A DNA stretch of 64,000 nt from Leishmania mexicana MHOM/GT/2001/U1103 (GCF_000234665.1 NC_018309.1:97507-161506), one strand, 5' to 3'; counted from the first letter of the stretch, positions 52,331 to 61,580 are shown. Notes: generated by a model not told the origin, from the letters alone. Program-made: numbers and translations.

Positions 52331-54901
52331 ATGTCGTCCACGTGGCTTCACGCGCTGCGGGCGTACGCGACGCGCACCAATGCGATGCCAGCATCGCTCG
52401 CCGCTCGATGTCGCCTCTTCGACCAACTGTGTGCTGTGCATCTGCGTGGGCCGCCAAACGCGCAGCTGCATCCCGATGCCCTCCCCGTCCTCCGCGAGGC
52501 GCGTTGGTCACTGCTGCGTGAAGGCACCACCGCCGACAAGGCGGAGCTGCTGGAGCACATTGTACGGCAGTACGCGCAAGTAAGCCAGAAAGCCATGTAC
52601 GCGGCGCCCACGGCGTCTTGCAGCCCGGACGGCATAAGCGGCCGTGCAGACGCGCAGCGCGAGCAGGCGGGGAAGAAGAGCAGCCGCGCGCACTCCCTGC
52701 AAGATCGGTCGCCACAGCATGCGACTCGCAGCGGTAGCTCCGGCAGCCTCCTCTCCGATGTGCAGCTCAGCGAGATGAGTATGCTGCAGCAGCTACTGCT
52801 GGAGCAGGTGCAGTGCCTTGTTGAGGCCAAGGTGTCTGACATTCCCTTGTCGGCGCGCCACTACCGCTACCCGATGCGCTCCCCGCTGCTCGCCACGGTA
52901 AGCCCGGAGCTGCCGCTGCTCCTACTGGAGGAGCTCACACGACAGAGCACAGCAGTGTCGCCGTCGTCGTCGTCATCGGCTCGGTCGACCATAGACTGGG
53001 AGGCGCGCGTTGACTGCTGTGTCGGCCTCGTCGCGGCGGGTCATGTGCAGGAGGTGCTCGCTCTGTGCGGCGATGATGGTAACGCATTTCGCGCTGTGAT
53101 ACACCGCGTGGCGCCGCTGCGTCGCGACGGGTGGCGGTGCGCGTGGGCGTTGGCCGATGCCGCCCCGCTCTCCCGCGTCCTCGACGACGCCACCGCCGCC
53201 GCCGCGGGCGGTGCTGCCTCTCTCGGTTGGCTGCGCGGGGTGCTGGAGGCGGTGGACATGCGCCACCGAGCGGCCGTGGGGGGGCGGCCAGCAAGCGACA
53301 GTGCGGATGCCGAACGGAATTATGTGTTCGAGTGGGTGGATCGTCTGCGTCGTCTGATAGTGCCGTCGAGCAAGGTGCCCTTGGCCGGTGCAGAGGGGCA
53401 GCAGCAGCAGCAGCAGCGTGTGTCCGCGACGGCGCTGCGGCTAATCATGGACAGTTACTTGTCTCTCTGTCCAGCCAGCCGCTGGCGGGATGCAGTCGGG
53501 GCGGTACTGGAGCTAGCTGCAGCAGCTGGCGAAGTGCCTCCTGGGGCGCAAGCGGCCGCGGAGAGCAACTGCTGCGCGGACGCGGTGACAATGGGGCGCC
53601 TCATGTCCATCCTCACAGCGGCAGAGCAGCCATGGATGGTGCTGCTCTTCTTCTACGGCGACTCGCTGGCGCTGCAGGTCGCGTCTTTGGGGTCGCGCAA
53701 CGACAGCAGCGCCGAGGGGCCTGACGGCGATGGTGCCGCAAGCTGGCATGTGAGCAGCGAGTTTGTCCAGGCGAAGGCGGGGGAGTGCGTGCGAGCAGCG
53801 CGCGACGCCGACCGCCTCACAGTGGCAACGGGCGCTATACTGAGCGAACGTGACAAGCGCCACGCCGCTATCTACAACCACGCCATGGTCGCCCTCGCCG
53901 CCACGGGGCACCGCACGGAAGCCATGCACTTCTACCGTACGCTGCCGATCCTGCTTGTCAACTGCTACACTCACTGGTCCGTGCTGCAGCTCTTCTTGCA
54001 GCCGACAAGGGACACCGGTGCCGCCTCTGCGCTCCGCTCGTCGGAGAACTACAACCATTGCGGGCACGCTGTCCGACACCTAATTCGAATGACCACGGCG
54101 GAGTCCGAGGCAGCGCACGCACACACCCAGGTGAGCGACAGCAACGGGGGCGTGCATCCGGCGACACCGATCCGCTGCACACGCGACCAAGGCGTCGTGT
54201 GGGAATCCATGATACTATGGGCCGCACTCCGGCGAGACGCCGAGACGGTCGACCTGTGCGCCACGCATGCGCCGGCCGTCTCTCGATATGCGCATCTCAT
54301 TGCCCTGCTCTCCGCCGCTGCAGCGCGCGGCGACGGTTGGTCAGCGGCGCATGCACAAGTCCGCCACATCTGCGCCGCGCCGCGCACCACGCTGAAGGAG
54401 CTGAGCCTGGCGACGGCAGCCATGGCCTCGTTTTTTCCACGCTGGCCGACCGGCACTGCCGCGGCAGAGCTGCCGGTGCGCGCGGAGCTGTTTGACGAGG
54501 TGGCACGCTCGATGGCCCCCCTCGTCGGCCGCAGTCAGTCTCGCATGGACGAAATGCTCCAGCTCCTTGTCGGCTACTCCGTCAGCCTCCGACGGCGCCG
54601 TCGTATGCCCATGACACCTCAGGACGAGGCGGCGGCACTTGACAGCATCCTTGTCAAGGAGAACATCCTCGCGAACACCATGGACCTGGCCCGCCCGCGC
54701 GTCGGGTACGACTCCAACGTCGACAGAGCGCGCCACAGCAGCGACAACGGCGCGGCAGACGACTCCGGTGCGTGGCGCACGGTGGTGCATGTCATGGCCT
54801 CCGTTGCGGGGCGGCAGGGGCTCTCGGCCGCGCGGGCCGCGCCAGCACTCGTGTCGGCCGGCGTCCCTGCTGAAATAGCAATCGACCTGCTGCCCATGTA
54901 A
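52331..54901 (+). CDS. Large helical protein, probably mitochondrial, PPR-like
   Basis: An 856-aa protein I cannot assign firmly. The N-terminus MSSTWLHALRAYATRTNAMP is basic, hydroxylated and without acidic residues, as in mitochondrial presequences. The body is largely alpha-helical with paired helices of about 35 residues, for example DAVTMGRLMSILTAAEQPWMVLLFFYGD, then AAIYNHAMVALAATGHRTEAMHFYR, then CYTHWSVLQLF. That spacing and the YNxxMxxLxxxGxxxEAxxxF pattern recall pentatricopeptide repeats, which bind organellar RNA and are numerous in kinetoplastid mitochondria. Low-complexity linkers occur near 95-130 and 210-220. The C-terminal part (LLVGYSVSLRRRRRMP onward) is unlike a PPR. The frame extends upstream to 52118 through C/T tracts; ATG 52331 follows them. 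Confidence 0.8.
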   Translation: MSSTWLHALRAYATRTNAMPASLAARCRLFDQLCAVHLRGPPNAQLHPDALPVLREARWSLLREGTTADKAELLEHIVRQYAQVSQKAMYAAPTASCSPDGISGRADAQREQAGKKSSRAHSLQDRSPQHATRSGSSGSLLSDVQLSEMSMLQQLLLEQVQCLVEAKVSDIPLSARHYRYPMRSPLLATVSPELPLLLLEELTRQSTAVSPSSSSSARSTIDWEARVDCCVGLVAAGHVQEVLALCGDDGNAFRAVIHRVAPLRRDGWRCAWALADAAPLSRVLDDATAAAAGGAASLGWLRGVLEAVDMRHRAAVGGRPASDSADAERNYVFEWVDRLRRLIVPSSKVPLAGAEGQQQQQQRVSATALRLIMDSYLSLCPASRWRDAVGAVLELAAAAGEVPPGAQAAAESNCCADAVTMGRLMSILTAAEQPWMVLLFFYGDSLALQVASLGSRNDSSAEGPDGDGAASWHVSSEFVQAKAGECVRAARDADRLTVATGAILSERDKRHAAIYNHAMVALAATGHRTEAMHFYRTLPILLVNCYTHWSVLQLFLQPTRDTGAASALRSSENYNHCGHAVRHLIRMTTAESEAAHAHTQVSDSNGGVHPATPIRCTRDQGVVWESMILWAALRRDAETVDLCATHAPAVSRYAHLIALLSAAAARGDGWSAAHAQVRHICAAPRTTLKELSLATAAMASFFPRWPTGTAAAELPVRAELFDEVARSMAPLVGRSQSRMDEMLQLLVGYSVSLRRRRRMPMTPQDEAAALDSILVKENILANTMDLARPRVGYDSNVDRARHSSDNGAADDSGAWRTVVHVMASVAGRQGLSAARAAPALVSAGVPAEIAIDLLPM

Positions 54902-55189
54902 GCCGGGCATGCCGCCGCCTGCGCAGTTCTTCCCGCTTTCAGCTTTGACCTCGGCACACGTCCTCCCACAGAGACCGCTTAACACGAAAAAGAAAACCCA
55001 GAGGGGGAGGCAGAGCGAACCGTAAAGCGCCCGAAGGCGAGCCCCCCCCCCCACCCCACCCACCCGCACACGCAAACACCCTCGGCGATTCGCCAGTTTC
55101 TTCCTCCCCCTTGTGGCGCACTTTCCTCCTCACCACAAAACACCACCGCCACCCACGGCTGCACATGCCACCGCGCCTTCGGGTTACCC

Positions 55190-55480
55190 CCTCCTCCTCC
55201 TCCTCCTCCTCCTCCTCCTCCTCCTCCCACGACGAGGTGGAGAGGACACACGCACACACGCCTCGCAGTGGGCGGCACCACGGGGCCCAGCGCTGGCAAA
55301 CCCAGCGCCGCCTGGGCGGCCCGCGACAGCGAACACGCCTGCGCCACCCCGCGAGAGATGCACCAAGGGTGCGGGGTAGAGTTCGGTGCAGGGGGGCCAT
55401 GCGGGGACGGCAGGGCCGGCGCACCGCTCCGCCGCGTGTGTCTCCGCGGCTGCTTCGCGCCGCAGGGGGGGGGACAGGAC
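55190..55480 (+). repeat. Dispersed 3'-flank repeat, copy B (SIDER-like candidate)
   Basis: Begins with a (TCC)n run at 55192-55226, then GACGAGGTGGAGAGGACACA, the CGCAGTGGGCGGCACCACGG segment, the GAGAGATGCACCAAGGGTGC segment and the CTCCGCGGCTGCTTCGCGCC end. It is the full-length form of the core: the same order as copy A reversed, and as copy C apart from a 111-nt block absent there. It lies about 290 nt after the stop of the preceding gene. SIDER membership is inferred. Confidence 0.78.
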
Positions 55481-55939
55481 TCCCCTGCCCACCAATCGAG
55501 CGCCCCCGCGCGGGCCAGACCCCCGCCCGGCAGAGGAGGGAAAGGAGACCACGCCAAAGGGGGCGGGGGAGAGAATGCCGAGGCAGCCAGGCGGCACCCC
55601 GCGTTGTGGAAACGATTCCGCCGGGACACGGAAGCGTTTCTGTACCTGGGACCCTTACCCGTGCGTCTCGCCGTGTATGAAATGCGTATCCCGCTTTCAT
55701 CCTTAGCCCTATTTCTTTACTGAGAAATGGCGTCTGTGGCGCATTCTTGCGAAATTCCGCTCTCTGCAACTCGACTCGAGTCACGACAAGCTAAACACAT
55801 TGTCTCTTGAGAGCGCCTTGGCTAGTGGAGGCGCAGCCAAGTTCACTCCACTGCCTTCGTTGTCCTTATGACTTTTTCACGCATCTGGCGCCCCAAATCT
55901 TCGCTTCTCCACTCCCACTTACTTGCCCACTAACTCCCT

Positions 55940-55976
55940 GGCCTCTTGACTTTCGTTCGACCTGCACTGTTTCCAG
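55940..55976 (+). promoter_or_regulatory. Candidate spliced-leader acceptor for SKP1
   Basis: C/T-rich tract ending TTTCCAG, AG at 55975-55976, 119 nt before ATG 56096. A second tract ends in CTCAAG near 56032. Confidence 0.5.
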
Positions 55977-56095
55977 CTGTGCAAGAAAAGAACGAAGTTG
56001 TTGTTTCTCTCGACGTACTCTGTTTCTGCTCAAGAGCCGCTTGAAAGGCAACGTATTTGCGGTTATACCTTTCATTTTTACCCATCATCTCAACA

Positions 56096-56686
56096 ATGGC
56101 TGACGAAGGCTCTATGGATATTCGACTGGTGCTGAAGGGCCCCAACGGCGAGTTCAAAGTAGACCGCGACCTTTATATCATCGTCCATTGTGACGATGGC
56201 AAGTACATCGAGGTGTCAAAAAACTACACCAAACAGTGCCCGTTCATTGAGGAAGTCGAGGGCGAGATCCCAGAGTTCGGCTACCCAGCCGCAGTCCTGG
56301 AGCATCTTATTCGCTGGGCGGTCCACTACGGTGTAGATGGCCATGCTGCTAGCCAGCTGACCCGCCCATGCATTTACCGTGATTTCTCTTACGTTGTGAC
56401 AGACAAGTGGGATAATGACTTCTTCAACCAGCGTCTTTGCTCGCCTCTGAACCAGAAGCATTACCTCCTGACAATGACGGCAGCTGAGCAGTTTGGCATG
56501 CAGGGACTGCTCGACTTTATGTGTATCGGGCTCGGCTGCAAACTCCGCGGCAAGGACGACAACGGCATCATCCACGAGGTCATGGGCCTCGACAAGGAGA
56601 CGGAGATTACGAGCGAGGATTTGGCGGAGGTGTCGAAGGATTACCCGTGGTTTGATGATGCTGTGAAAGCCACGACGAAGAAGTGA
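56096..56686 (+). CDS. SKP1-like protein (SCF ubiquitin ligase adaptor), divergent
   Basis: A 196-aa protein with a SKP1 POZ fold: strand MDIRLVLKGPNGEFKVD, the ...YIEVSKNYTKQCPFIEEV helix, then AAVLEHLIRWAVHYGVDG, and the core LTMTAAEQFGMQGLLDFMCIGLGCKLRGK, equivalent to the LLDVTCK/GK region of SKP1. In SCF ligases SKP1 links cullin-1 to F-box proteins. It is longer than animal SKP1 (about 163 aa) because of a loop at about 75-110 (QLTRPCIYRDFSYVV) and an altered N-terminal region. The C-terminal helix that normally ends in NQWCEEK reads YPWFDDAVKATTKK, so the Trp is kept but Cys is Phe. Composition is much less GC-rich than neighbouring genes (53% in one 60-nt line counted by hand, against 73% in a line of the preceding gene). 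ATG 56096 follows a clear splice acceptor. Confidence 0.85.
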   Translation: MADEGSMDIRLVLKGPNGEFKVDRDLYIIVHCDDGKYIEVSKNYTKQCPFIEEVEGEIPEFGYPAAVLEHLIRWAVHYGVDGHAASQLTRPCIYRDFSYVVTDKWDNDFFNQRLCSPLNQKHYLLTMTAAEQFGMQGLLDFMCIGLGCKLRGKDDNGIIHEVMGLDKETEITSEDLAEVSKDYPWFDDAVKATTKK

Positions 56687-57582
56687 GAAATTTGTGAAGG
56701 GATCGGTGTCAAAAAGCTCTCTTGTTGTGCTAGTGTGTCGACATGTGCATGATCGAAGAAGAGAAAAAAAAATATATATATATAATATACATATAGAATG
56801 TGGCGTTATGCGCGGCATTGGAAAAGGCGATCACTAAAGGTTTTTCTGTATATGCTCACCGGTAAAGTGGCAAGAAGTCCTCTATCTTGTCTCGAAAGCT
56901 CATTGACAGCGTGAAGACAAAAAAATCATGATCGAAGACTTATACCTTAGCGTGGCACTCGTGGTTCAGCGACAATATCATTTATGAATATCACACGCTA
57001 GATGTGAGCATAGCGGTCGAAGCAGAGATGTGCGTATGCTTGTTGTGATACCCTATCGTCACAGAGCAGCTGTCACTCAACGTTCTTGTCCTGGTTTCGG
57101 TGGTGGCGAAGCCCGCAAAAAAAAAAAAGAAAAATGACTATGCCGCCTGTGTTCTGCTGTGCTGAATTATTTCCATCTCCTTCCGTGCCTATCACTATTA
57201 TTTATATTACATTTGTTTTTCCCTCCTCACTCTATCATGGACGACTCCGTACTCTGATATACAACTGGATTTATCATGCGATACTCGCATTGTTATTATT
57301 TTCATACGAAAAAAAAAACGTAAATATTTGATTTGCAATTTTGGCTCGCACTTCAATCCCTGCCAAGTAACAAAGGAAGAAGCTGGACTCACCGTTTGAC
57401 CCCAGAGACGCCAGCACTCCCACTCTCTTTTTTTTTGTTCTGCGCTGTCAGTAAAACGTCTCTGTCTGTCTGTGTGTGTGTGTGTGTGTGTGTATCGTAC
57501 ACTGGCCGGTCGGATGCTCATCCAACGGTGGGTCTTTTTTGAATATTTTTTTCCTTGACTTCTCACAGCGTACCAAAAAGAG
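56687..57582 (+). other. AT-rich intergenic region between SKP1 and NOG2
   Basis: No gene seen. This is the most AT-rich stretch in the window (35% GC in the line at 57181, counted by hand), with A-runs at 57117-57130 and 57308-57318, an AT run at 56770-56790, and a (GT)n run at 57472-57492. T-rich rather than C-rich sequence precedes the NOG2 acceptor. Confidence 0.6.
57528..57568 (+). promoter_or_regulatory. Spliced-leader acceptor of NOG2
   Basis: T-rich tract ending TTCTCACAG (AG at 57567-57568), only 14 nt before ATG 57583, with no intervening ATG. Confidence 0.6.
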
Positions 57583-59466
57583 ATGGGGAAGCCAGGCAAA
57601 AAAGCCGGGAAGGGGCTTCTCGCCCCTACCAACCCCAACCGGCGCACCGACCCAAATAAGACCAGCCTTCGGGATCAGCGCACCATCAAGCGGCTAAAAA
57701 TGTACAAATCAAAAATCAAACGTGACGAAAAGGGCAACATCATCAAGGGAAGTGTACTCAAGGCATCCGATCGCATTGAGCAGCAGATGGCGCGCATTGC
57801 ACCTGACCGCCGTTGGTTCGGCAACACCCGGACCATCGGCCAGGAGGCTCTTCAGAAGTTCCGCGAAGAAATGGGAGCCAAGTATAGAGACCCGTACAGC
57901 GTCATCATCAAGCAGTCCAAGCTGCCTCTGAGCCTTCTTGAAGAGCCGAAGAACACTGACGAAAGCATCCGCAAAGAAATGGAGTGGGACAAAACGTTTG
58001 GTGATAAGGCGAACCGCAAGCGGGTGCGACTCCATGCTGTGGACATGTCGACCTTGGCAACAGAGGCCAACTCCAAAGGTGACTATTACGACTGCAACAA
58101 GAAAGAGAAGGACCGCGATTTGATGAAGGGGATGCACAAGGATCGCGACGATAAAACCAGAAACGGGATTTTGATGACCAAGGGTCAGTCAAACCGAATT
58201 TGGTGCGAGCTGTACAAGGTGATCGACAGCTCGGATGTAGTGCTGTACGTCGTCGACGCGCGCGATCCGATGGGTACGCGAAGCGCTTTTCTGGAGGATT
58301 TCATGCGACGTGAGAAAAAATATAAACACTTCGTTCTGGTGCTGAACAAGTGCGATTTAGTGCCTCTGTGGGCCACGGCTCGCTGGCTTCAGATTCTCAG
58401 CAAGGACTATCCCACCATTGCTTTCCATGCCAGTGTGAATCACCCTTTTGGCAAAGGTAACGTCATTTCTTTACTCCGGCAGTTTGCGCGTCTGCATAAC
58501 GTAACGCACCGCGGCAGCAAGCGCACCAAGACGCCGATTTCTGTGGGTGTGATTGGTTACCCAAATGTAGGAAAGAGCTCGCTGATTAACACGCTACGTC
58601 GTAAATCCGTCTGCAAGGTGGCACCCATTCCTGGTGAGACAAAGGTGTGGCAGTATGTTGCTCTGACACGCAGTATCTTCCTCATCGACTGCCCCGGCGT
58701 GGTGTACGACCGGGAGTCGAACAACGATATTCAGGCGGTGCTGAAGGGTGTCGTGCGTGTGGAGCGTCTCGGAAATGCGGACAAGACTGACGTCGTGGAT
58801 ACCGTGTTGAAGATTGTCAAGCATCGCGATATTGTGGCCACTTATGGAGTCAGAGAATGGCGCGACGTTGTTGATTTCCTCGAGAAGCTGGCAAAGCTGC
58901 GCGGAAAGCTGGTCGCTGGAGGTGAGCCGGACGTAGAAGCTGCCGCGCGCATGGTCTTGTACGACTGGCAGCGCGGACGTCTGCCGTGGTTTAACGCGCC
59001 ACCGTTCGAGTCCAATAAACACCACCGTGATGCAATGGAGCAGCCGCAGGAAAAGCAGATGAAGCTAATTGAGCATTACAGCACCTTCAACGTGGTAGAT
59101 GACACCATTAATCGCGGTGATGAGGAGCAAGACGAAGAAGACGACGGGGACGAGGAAACCGTGAATGACGCGGCTGAAGAGGACCAATTCGACAGCGGCA
59201 GTGAGGCCGAGAAGGAAGAGGAAGCTGTCAAGCCTTCGAAACTGAGCAAGACTGACAGGCTGCCTTCGAGGAAAGCGCACACGGAGCTGGCAACGGTGGC
59301 CACGTACATGCGCGAGCAGGAGGAGAAGCAGCGCAGGGCTCAGCGGCAACAGAAGCGGAAGGCCGCACGAAAGGAGGAGGAGGACGTAGAGGCTTTTTCA
59401 GCGGATGCTGATCGCGAGAGCGACGATGCGCTCTGGGCACAGTTCTTGGCTGCTGCCAAGGATTAA
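57583..59466 (+). CDS. NOG2: Nucleolar GTP-binding protein 2 (NOG2/NGP1)
   Basis: A 627-aa circularly permuted GTPase that guides late pre-60S maturation and release in the nucleus. The N-terminal region (to about 200) is basic and matches the NGP1 N-domain (for example WFGNTRTIGQEALQKFREEM, then DPYSVIIKQSKLPLSLL). The G domain order is permuted: G4 LVLNKCDLVP near 253, then G1 GYPNVGKSSLIN near 325, then G3 DCPGVVYD near 368, which is diagnostic of the YlqF/NOG2 family. The RGxLxxGGEPDVxxAARMVLxDWQRGxLPWF segment near 440-470 is typical of NOG2. The acidic stretch (507-540) and Lys/Arg/Glu-rich tail complete the expected architecture. Codon and base use are less GC-rich than in the genes before 55 kb, as in SKP1. 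Confidence 0.95.
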   Translation: MGKPGKKAGKGLLAPTNPNRRTDPNKTSLRDQRTIKRLKMYKSKIKRDEKGNIIKGSVLKASDRIEQQMARIAPDRRWFGNTRTIGQEALQKFREEMGAKYRDPYSVIIKQSKLPLSLLEEPKNTDESIRKEMEWDKTFGDKANRKRVRLHAVDMSTLATEANSKGDYYDCNKKEKDRDLMKGMHKDRDDKTRNGILMTKGQSNRIWCELYKVIDSSDVVLYVVDARDPMGTRSAFLEDFMRREKKYKHFVLVLNKCDLVPLWATARWLQILSKDYPTIAFHASVNHPFGKGNVISLLRQFARLHNVTHRGSKRTKTPISVGVIGYPNVGKSSLINTLRRKSVCKVAPIPGETKVWQYVALTRSIFLIDCPGVVYDRESNNDIQAVLKGVVRVERLGNADKTDVVDTVLKIVKHRDIVATYGVREWRDVVDFLEKLAKLRGKLVAGGEPDVEAAARMVLYDWQRGRLPWFNAPPFESNKHHRDAMEQPQEKQMKLIEHYSTFNVVDDTINRGDEEQDEEDDGDEETVNDAAEEDQFDSGSEAEKEEEAVKPSKLSKTDRLPSRKAHTELATVATYMREQEEKQRRAQRQQKRKAARKEEEDVEAFSADADRESDDALWAQFLAAAKD

Positions 59467-59706
59467 CGCAACGCACAAGAAACGTATGTGCATTTTTATT
59501 TTCGTGTGCCGTTGTCGTTGCTCTCCATGTGTGTGTGTGTGTGTGTGACACCTCTCCTGCTGCGCATGATCGGTCATGGTCTCACGTCTTGCGTATGGCA
59601 TTCGCCTAGAGAAACAACGGCCGCTGTTGCCGTTTCCCTTTCGCGTGCTCTATCCGTCGCTCTGCTCCGTCTGTGTAATTTTTACCCCGCGTCTGCTGGT
59701 CACACG

Positions 59707-59945
59707 TTTTCGCTGTTGTTCCTCATTTTTCTGCGCCCCCTCCTCCCCCCATGACGAGGTGGAGAGGACACACACACACACGCCTCGCAGTGGGCGGCAC
59801 CGCGGGGCCATGCGGGAACAGCAGGACCGGCGCACCGCTCCGCCGCGTGTGTCTCCGCGGCTGCTTCGCGCCGCAGGGTGGGGGAGGGAGGAGGAGGAGG
59901 AGGAGGGGGGGGGCCTGGGACTGTGACGGGCCAGGGGATCGAGTA
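59707..59945 (+). repeat. Dispersed 3'-flank repeat, copy C, with internal deletion
   Basis: Starts with a 27-nt block identical (reversed) to the end of copy A, then GACGAGGTGGAGAGGACACA and CGCAGTGGGCGGCACCGCGG, then skips 111 nt present in copy B (55288-55398), resuming at CATGCGG and ending CTTCGCGCCGCAGG. The deletion is bounded in copy B by GGGGCC on both sides. The right-hand flank resembles the left flank of copy A (GGGCCTGGG...TGTGA...GGGCC). It lies about 240 nt after the NOG2 stop, in the same orientation as copy B. Confidence 0.78.
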
Positions 59946-60539
59946 TCAGTTAACTCCATCTTGTGCATGGCGGCGAAATGGGCGGGCTGGGAAAAGTGTG
60001 TTCCTCGTGTCGGCGTACTGATTTTTTCCTTTGTTTTCTTTTACGCGTAAAGGAGCGCAGCCGTGTAAGCGCCGACACCTCCGTCGTGGCTGTCGTTAAC
60101 TTTCATGTAAGCAGTGAGGGGGAGTGATGGGCAGCTCCGTGTAAAGTGGTGTTGCGTGCGTGCCAATCGATCGTCCTTCCCCTGTCCGGGCGCGCAAGGC
60201 ACCCAGAATAACGAAGAAGGGAAAAAAGGGGCACCGGTAACGTGTGTATGTGTTGTGGGGAGGAACGTTGCGGTATGAGGAAGTCCTCTGCAGCTGCATG
60301 GGCACGTTAGTGCGGTGCATTCTACCGCGCTAGGCTTTCCGCAGACGGTGGCCACGGAAAGCAGCAAGAGAAAGGGTCCTTCTCTTGTTGGAACTCGCTA
60401 CCACATCTGGTTGTCGCAGCAGCGCCGCTGCTGTGGCACCGCCCGATGGTACATTTTTCGAATCCGTGGTGCGAGCAGCAGAGGGAGAGCAGCTCCGGCA
60501 ACAACTCTCTCGCTCCCTCCCATTGGAGCGTATATGTGC

Positions 60540-60560
60540 ATATAATATATATATATATAT
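60540..60560 (+). repeat. (TA)n run
   Basis: About ten TA units interrupted once, in the flank between NOG2 and the 60852 gene. Confidence 0.85.
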
Positions 60561-60660
60561 GCTCTCGCGTGTGTGTACATGGAGACGTCGCCCGTCACTC
60601 CACCTGTGCAGCTAACGGCACTCGTTCATGGCACTTCCCGTCTTTCGCGCCTTTCTTCTA

Positions 60661-60718
60661 CTCTTGTCCGCCTCCGTTTCGTGTGCGACGGCATCGCCTC
60701 GTGCCTGCCGCTTTGCAG
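60661..60718 (+). promoter_or_regulatory. Candidate spliced-leader acceptor for the 60852 gene
   Basis: C/T-rich tract ending CCGCTTTGCAG (AG at 60717-60718), about 130 nt before ATG 60852. Confidence 0.45.
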
Positions 60719-60851
60719 GTGTGTTGTGCGCAACAACCATCAGACGCTGTGGTGATAGACAATCTGGAAAGCGCGGGGGCGGGCGAACACAGAGGCAGCA
60801 GGCAGGAGCTGCGTCGGCTACCTCTCTTCTGCGGTATGGCATGTCTGCGCC

Positions 60852-61580
60852 ATGACGAGTAACGCGACGCTGCCACATGCCGTTGCCCTCGCACAGGAGC
60901 TGGAGATAGAGCTCCGGCACCTCGATGCCCTTCAACAACACTACGCGCAGCTGCTCGTCCATCAGCTGAGTAGCCTTGACTTTATCGACGAGGGTGGCGC
61001 TTCTACTATGGTTGCGGCGAAGGAAGCTACCACGGTTCACGACGGGGGTTGCGTAGTGGCTAAGCCTGAAGTAGCCGTTGCCACCACCTGCATCAAGCAG
61101 CCATCGGTAGTGCCGCTGCCTTGGAGGCACCACACCCTCGATGCGGCAAGGGTTCTGCAGCCACCCTTTCGACACAGCGCTTGCCCTCTGCCTAGCACCA
61201 TCAGTGGCAGTTCTTCGCCTCTCCCACAATCTTTGACGGCAACCAGTGTGCCACAGCCGCTTCCTTCACAACCGAAGCGAAGCGGCAGAAGTGCTGTAAA
61301 GCCAGTGACGCCTCGGCCCAACGCTGACAAGACCTGCAACGACCTGCCTCGGCAACAGCCTCATGTCGCAGCTGCACCGGTTGTGCCCGTCTCAGCCAAG
61401 GACGAGGCGACACGACGAGCGCGACGGGCATTACGATTCATTCGCGAGGAACGGGATGCCTACTTCAACGCGAAAGCCCGGCGTGCCGAGGAGCTGCTGC
61501 GCGAGGGGCGCGAGGCTGCGCGAAAAAACCGTGCGCGTCGGCAGGCTGACATGGCACAGGCCCTCCCCAAGGCTGCATGA
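60852..61580 (+). CDS. Hypothetical protein, 242 aa, with basic C-terminal coiled coil
   Basis: I do not recognise the family. The N-terminal 50 residues form an amphipathic helix (HAVALAQELEIELRHLDALQQHYAQLL). The middle is Ser/Pro/Thr-rich and probably disordered. Residues about 185-235 form a strongly charged helix (ATRRARRALRFIREERDAYF continuing through Arg/Glu/Ala repeats), a likely coiled coil or nucleic-acid or tubulin contact. No membrane segment. The clear change from C/T-rich flank to this composition, and a stop codon followed again by C/T tracts, support a real gene. Confidence 0.7.
   Translation: MTSNATLPHAVALAQELEIELRHLDALQQHYAQLLVHQLSSLDFIDEGGASTMVAAKEATTVHDGGCVVAKPEVAVATTCIKQPSVVPLPWRHHTLDAARVLQPPFRHSACPLPSTISGSSSPLPQSLTATSVPQPLPSQPKRSGRSAVKPVTPRPNADKTCNDLPRQQPHVAAAPVVPVSAKDEATRRARRALRFIREERDAYFNAKARRAEELLREGREAARKNRARRQADMAQALPKAA

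Larger units (their letters stand above)
54902..56095 (+). other. Intergenic region with repeat copy B and a composition change
   Basis: No gene seen. It holds repeat copy B (separate entry). Up to about 55700 the DNA is GC-rich; from about 55720 the sequence becomes visibly AT-richer and stays so through the next two genes. A pyrimidine-rich stretch ending in TTCCAG (AG at 55975-55976) is a good acceptor for the SKP1 mRNA. Confidence 0.55.
59467..60851 (+). other. Intergenic region with repeat copy C
   Basis: No gene seen. It holds repeat copy C (separate entry), a (GT)n run near 59529-59549 and an AT-repeat at 60540-60560. A C/T-rich tract ends in CTTTGCAG (AG at 60717-60718), a candidate acceptor for the next gene. 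Composition returns to GC-rich from about 59740. Confidence 0.5.
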
